A stretch of 64,000 bases of DNA, taken from positions 310,001 through 374,000 of the forward strand of contig JAKPDK010000152.1 in NCBI GenBank assembly GCA_029552745.1, in the 5' to 3' direction. A model generated the notes under the pieces. The model searched no databases. It was not told the DNA's origin and saw nothing but the letters and a program-made list of their open reading frames with translations. Positions within the stretch are counted from its first letter, which is position 1, and each line of letters begins with the position of its first letter. The position numbers and the translations under genes were made by a program. The stretch is from Candidatus Hydrogenedentota bacterium. Lineage in GTDB: Bacteria > Hydrogenedentota > Hydrogenedentia > Hydrogenedentales > SLHB01. Below, one piece after another: positions 60,833 to 64,000 of this stretch.

Positions 60833-62914
60833 GTGAGAATCCAAGAGGATGCTGGACCTAGTTCAGCGGATGCCTTTTGGGGGGCTTCACCACAGACTTT
60901 GCCAGGTATCGGCGAAAAACGTGCCGAATTATTCCACCAAGCAGGTATAAAATGTCTTGGCGACCTGCTTTTTTATTTTCCTCGAGATTACTCCGATCGA
61001 ACGACCCTCAACTGCATCAAAGACGCTACCTTAGGCAGGACGCTTACATTTGTCGGAGAGGCAGTCCATACCCGAACAGTAAGATTGAGACGGAATCTTG
61101 TGCTTGTCGAAACCCTCTTTCGTGACACAACGGGTGAAATTAGGGCGATATGGTTCGGGAGACCTTTTTTGCAGCAGGTATTTCGTCCGAACACCCGAGC
61201 TTTATTGACAGGCAATATTACCGAACGTAAGGGGCTTGTTCTTTCAAATCCCGAATATGAACTTTTGTCCGAAGAAGACGAGAAGGATGAAGATCTGGGA
61301 CGAATTGTGCCGATTTACCGTTTGTCAGGAGGGCTGACCCAACGCTTGCTTCGCCGAACAATTGCGCTGGCTTTGGATAAGCTTCCAAACCCTATTCCGG
61401 AAACACTGCCCGATGACCTCAGACTAAAACACGGTTATCCCTGCATACGAGAAGCGCTTTTTGACGTACACTTCCCGGCAACCTTACAAAAGGCAAAAAC
61501 TGCGCGCGACCGGTTCGCCTACGAAGAGCTACTGGCTATCCAGCTTGGCATTCTTATGTCGCGACGCGAAAGAATTGAACAAGAAAAGGGCATCTGTCAT
61601 ACGGTTAATGGCCCTTTGCTGACACAATTTCGGAAGAAGCTCCCGTTTGCATTGACGACAGCCCAGCAACGTGCCGTGAAGGATCTTCTGACTGACATGA
61701 CCTCACCGCGGCCCATGGCGCGGCTGTTACACGGAGACGTCGGGTGTGGCAAAACAATTGTGGCAATTCATGCGGTTTTAGCAGCTGTTGATGGGGGATA
61801 TCAGACCGCCGTCATGGCGCCGACAGAGATACTCGCCGAACAACACTACTATACTTTACAAAGATACCTGAAGCCGTTAGGAGTTCCCGTTGCTTTGCTG
61901 ACAGGAAGTGTTTCGAATCCCGCCCTGTTGCGACAAGAAATGAGAGAAGGAAAATATCCGGTTGTCGTAGGAACCCACGCGCTCGTCCAAGAGACAACAG
62001 AATTTTCAAGACTCGGTCTCGTGGTAGTCGACGAACAACATCGCTTTGGGGTGGTGCAAAGAGAGAAACTTGTTTCAAAGGGTTATAGACCAGACGTTCT
62101 CCACATGACTGCCACGCCGATACCCAGAACTCTGGCGCTGACCGTCTACGGTGGGATGGACATAACGGTTGTTGATGAAATGCCCCCGGGGCGAAGCCCC
62201 GTGAAAACCATACATGTACAAAAAAAAGACCTTCCGCGACTTTACGAATTTGTTAAAAAGGAAATTGCTCAAGGATTTCAAGCTTATTATGTTTGCCCGT
62301 TAATAGAAGAATCGCAAAATCGGAACTCCGCCGCACTCACAAAACATTATAGAGAAATGTCGCAAGGGGTATTTGCTGGATTGCGCACGGCAATGATACA
62401 TGGTCGCATGACGAGACAAGAAAAAGAAATGCTAATGGAGCAATTTCGGCGACGTGAGTTGGACATCCTCTTCAGTACAAGCGTTGTAGAGGTAGGGATA
62501 GACTGCCCGAATGCAACCATAATGATAATAGAAGACGCCCCGCACTTCGGCCTGTCCCAGTTACATCAGCTTCGCGGACGCGTGGGAAGAAGCAACCGTC
62601 CATCTTACTGTTTCTTGCTTGGAACCCCCAGGACATCGGAAGGCAAAAAGCGGATCGACGTGATGTGCAAAACTTCAAACGGCTTCGAAATCGCAGAAGA
62701 AGACCTCAAATTGCGGGGACCGGGAGAGTTTACCGGCGTCCGCCAAACAGGTCTAAGCGATCTCCAAATTGCTGACTTAATCCGCGATACTCGCTTGTTG
62801 GAGTCGGCAAGAAAAGACGCCGAAGCGATCCTCATGAGTAGTAGGGCCGAAATCATGAGCAAATTCCTCACGCTATGGGAAAAGGCCGAACGATTTAGAA
62901 GACTAAGTTTGTAA
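60833..62914 (+). CDS. recG: ATP-dependent DNA helicase RecG
   Basis: Remodels stalled replication forks and Holliday junctions. The N-terminal wedge contains an OB fold (about 70-150; LTFVGEAVHTRTVRLRRNL). The helicase core has Walker A HGDVGCGKT near 302, VVVDEQHRFGVVQ as motif II (DEQH), MTATPIPRTLAL as motif III, and QLRGRVGRSNRPSY as motif VI. The C-terminal block LKLRGPGEFTGVRQTGL is RecG-specific. GTG start. Follows the isomerase-like gene by 26 bases. Confidence 0.96.
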   Translation: MRIQEDAGPSSADAFWGASPQTLPGIGEKRAELFHQAGIKCLGDLLFYFPRDYSDRTTLNCIKDATLGRTLTFVGEAVHTRTVRLRRNLVLVETLFRDTTGEIRAIWFGRPFLQQVFRPNTRALLTGNITERKGLVLSNPEYELLSEEDEKDEDLGRIVPIYRLSGGLTQRLLRRTIALALDKLPNPIPETLPDDLRLKHGYPCIREALFDVHFPATLQKAKTARDRFAYEELLAIQLGILMSRRERIEQEKGICHTVNGPLLTQFRKKLPFALTTAQQRAVKDLLTDMTSPRPMARLLHGDVGCGKTIVAIHAVLAAVDGGYQTAVMAPTEILAEQHYYTLQRYLKPLGVPVALLTGSVSNPALLRQEMREGKYPVVVGTHALVQETTEFSRLGLVVVDEQHRFGVVQREKLVSKGYRPDVLHMTATPIPRTLALTVYGGMDITVVDEMPPGRSPVKTIHVQKKDLPRLYEFVKKEIAQGFQAYYVCPLIEESQNRNSAALTKHYREMSQGVFAGLRTAMIHGRMTRQEKEMLMEQFRRRELDILFSTSVVEVGIDCPNATIMIIEDAPHFGLSQLHQLRGRVGRSNRPSYCFLLGTPRTSEGKKRIDVMCKTSNGFEIAEEDLKLRGPGEFTGVRQTGLSDLQIADLIRDTRLLESARKDAEAILMSSRAEIMSKFLTLWEKAERFRRLSL

Positions 62915-62973
62915 GTTTCTTTTCCTTTTCAAAAAATTGCATAAGGCTCTCCAACACTTGAAGGAATTAATGT

Positions 62974-64000
62974 ATGGAGTTTCTGAATAGTCTGCTTGAA
63001 AGTATTAGTAGCTGGGTATGGGGGCCCCCGATGTTGCTCCTTTTGATGGGCACGCACATCTTTCTCACCGTGCGCTTGAAGGGCATACAAAGAGAACTAC
63101 CCACCGCCATACGGCTTTCTTTGAAACGCAATGCTGAGGGGAAAGGGGACATCAGCCACTTTGCTGCGCTCACCACCGCGCTGGCGGCAACCATTGGCAC
63201 GGGAAATATCATTGGAGTCGCCACTGCAATAACAGCTGGTGGACCGGGGGCGGTATTTTGGATGTGGATAACGGGAGTACTTGGGATTCCAACAAAATAT
63301 GCTGAGGCTTTGTTGGCAGTTAAGTATCGGGTTACAACTCACAGTGGCGAACAGGCAGGGGGTCCCATGTATGTGATCGAGAGAGGATTGGGATGGAAAT
63401 GGCTCGGAATCGCGTTTGCCGTGTTCACAGCTTTTGCTGCCTTTGGTATTGGCAACACCGTTCAAGCAAATGCGATTGCTGATATGGCGCGTATCTCTTT
63501 TGGTATTCCGCCGATCACAACGGGGGTGGTATTGAGTTTTCTTACAGGCCTGGTGATACTGGGTGGTATTCGTTCTATCGCGCGGGTCTGCCAATTGCTG
63601 GTTCCGGTGATGGCATTGGTTTACATTGCCGGATGCTTTCTGCTTCTTATTAGAAATTTCTTCTCTTTACCTGACAGCATTCTCCTGATAGGGAAAGGGG
63701 CTTTTTCGGGGCAAGCAGCAGTAGGCGGTTTTCTGGGAGCAGGGGTAAGGGAAGCGGTACGTTACGGTGTGGCGCGAGGTCTTTTTTCGAATGAATCAGG
63801 CCTGGGTAGTGCTCCAATCGTTGCGGCAGCGGCACAGACGAACGACCCAGTTCGGCAGGCTTTAGTCTCCTCCACAGGAACGTTTTGGGACACCGTAGTC
63901 ATATGTTTCATCACGGGACTTGTGCTGGTGAACTCAGGGCACTGGCAAGACGGTTTGTCAGCGACAGAACTATCCAAGGCAGCTTTTGGCGAGTTGAAAG
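62974..64000 (+). CDS. Sodium:alanine symporter (AGCS family), partial
   Basis: N-terminal 342 residues of an amino-acid/sodium symporter; the gene runs off the right end. Seen: MGTHIFLTVRLKGIQ, the family signature AALTTALAATIGTGNIIGVATAI near 67-89, GGPGAVFWMWITG, GGPMYVIERGL, GLFSNESGLGSAPIVAAAA near 291, and at least seven membrane helices. It imports alanine or glycine with sodium. Start at 62974 with AAGGA 8 bases upstream. Confidence 0.93.
   Translation, partial: MEFLNSLLESISSWVWGPPMLLLLMGTHIFLTVRLKGIQRELPTAIRLSLKRNAEGKGDISHFAALTTALAATIGTGNIIGVATAITAGGPGAVFWMWITGVLGIPTKYAEALLAVKYRVTTHSGEQAGGPMYVIERGLGWKWLGIAFAVFTAFAAFGIGNTVQANAIADMARISFGIPPITTGVVLSFLTGLVILGGIRSIARVCQLLVPVMALVYIAGCFLLLIRNFFSLPDSILLIGKGAFSGQAAVGGFLGAGVREAVRYGVARGLFSNESGLGSAPIVAAAAQTNDPVRQALVSSTGTFWDTVVICFITGLVLVNSGHWQDGLSATELSKAAFGELK

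Overview
This 64 kb window is bacterial chromosome, densely packed (about 60 protein genes, short spacers, frequent 1-8 bp overlaps) and of moderate GC. The host is diderm: it has ExbB and TonB-like genes, several lipoproteins, a Spy/CpxP-like periplasmic protein and an ECF sigma/anti-sigma pair. A pseudopilin with the H-x9-DG C-terminal motif, a UroD-like protein of the MtaA/MtbA type, a Ser/Thr kinase joined to a formylglycine-generating-enzyme (FGE)-like domain, and very large glycoside hydrolases suggest the Planctomycetes/Lentisphaerae/Hydrogenedentes/Sumerlaeota neighbourhood of uncultured lineages. There is no rRNA or marker tree here, so this placement is inference. I saw no tRNA, rRNA, CRISPR array, phage or transposase gene.

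Layout. 1-5.4 kb, minus strand: housekeeping run ctpA-rph-rdgB-tsaC-rpiB-hslU. 5.6-9.0 kb: pseudopilin with a clear terminator, a small membrane protein and oligoendopeptidase F. 9.3-13.9 kb: a 1557-residue GH38-type alpha-mannosidase. 14-18 kb: an exported Ig-like protein, a TPR protein, a DUF72 protein, a family 2 glycosyltransferase and a HAD phosphatase. 18-23 kb: an exported 1018-residue putative glycoside hydrolase preceded by a zinc-ribbon/kinase/FGE-like protein. 23-26 kb, plus strand: UroD-like protein, dolichol-phosphate-mannose-synthase-like glycosyltransferase, methyltransferase and an anchored protein. 26-30 kb: surE-COG2426-glmS and an orphan receiver protein. 30-33.5 kb: a sugar ABC importer whose binding protein and one permease are a single polypeptide. 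33.5-42.7 kb: an STN-like lipoprotein, FHA-GAF-adenylate cyclase, Nudix, nitroreductase, trxB, an epimerase-aminotransferase fusion and a degenerate M24 protein. 42.7-46 kb: tatD-tcdA facing exbB and tonB. 45.9-46.5 kb: a gene-free stretch full of decayed repeats. 46.5-53.7 kb, plus strand: gltX-glk, a compact sigma-70 factor, apt, lipoproteins and a PIG-L deacetylase. 53.8-59.8 kb, minus strand: histidine kinase, a protein with three ribbon-helix-helix units, the Spy/anti-sigma/ECF operon, a four-helix-bundle protein and cysS. 59.8-64 kb, plus strand: sugar isomerase-like protein, recG and the start of an alanine/sodium symporter.

Taken together the window shows a heterotroph that handles complex glycans (GH38, large exported hydrolase, CUT1-type importer, ROK glucokinase, sugar isomerase, PIG-L), with envelope biogenesis and several signalling proteins of unusual architecture. 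No single locus is demonstrably a new defence or biosynthetic system. The strongest leads are the triple ribbon-helix-helix protein, the binding-protein/permease fusion, the epimerase/aminotransferase fusion lacking its dehydrogenase lysine, the kinase/FGE-like protein next to the exported hydrolase, and the structured repeats at 46 kb.
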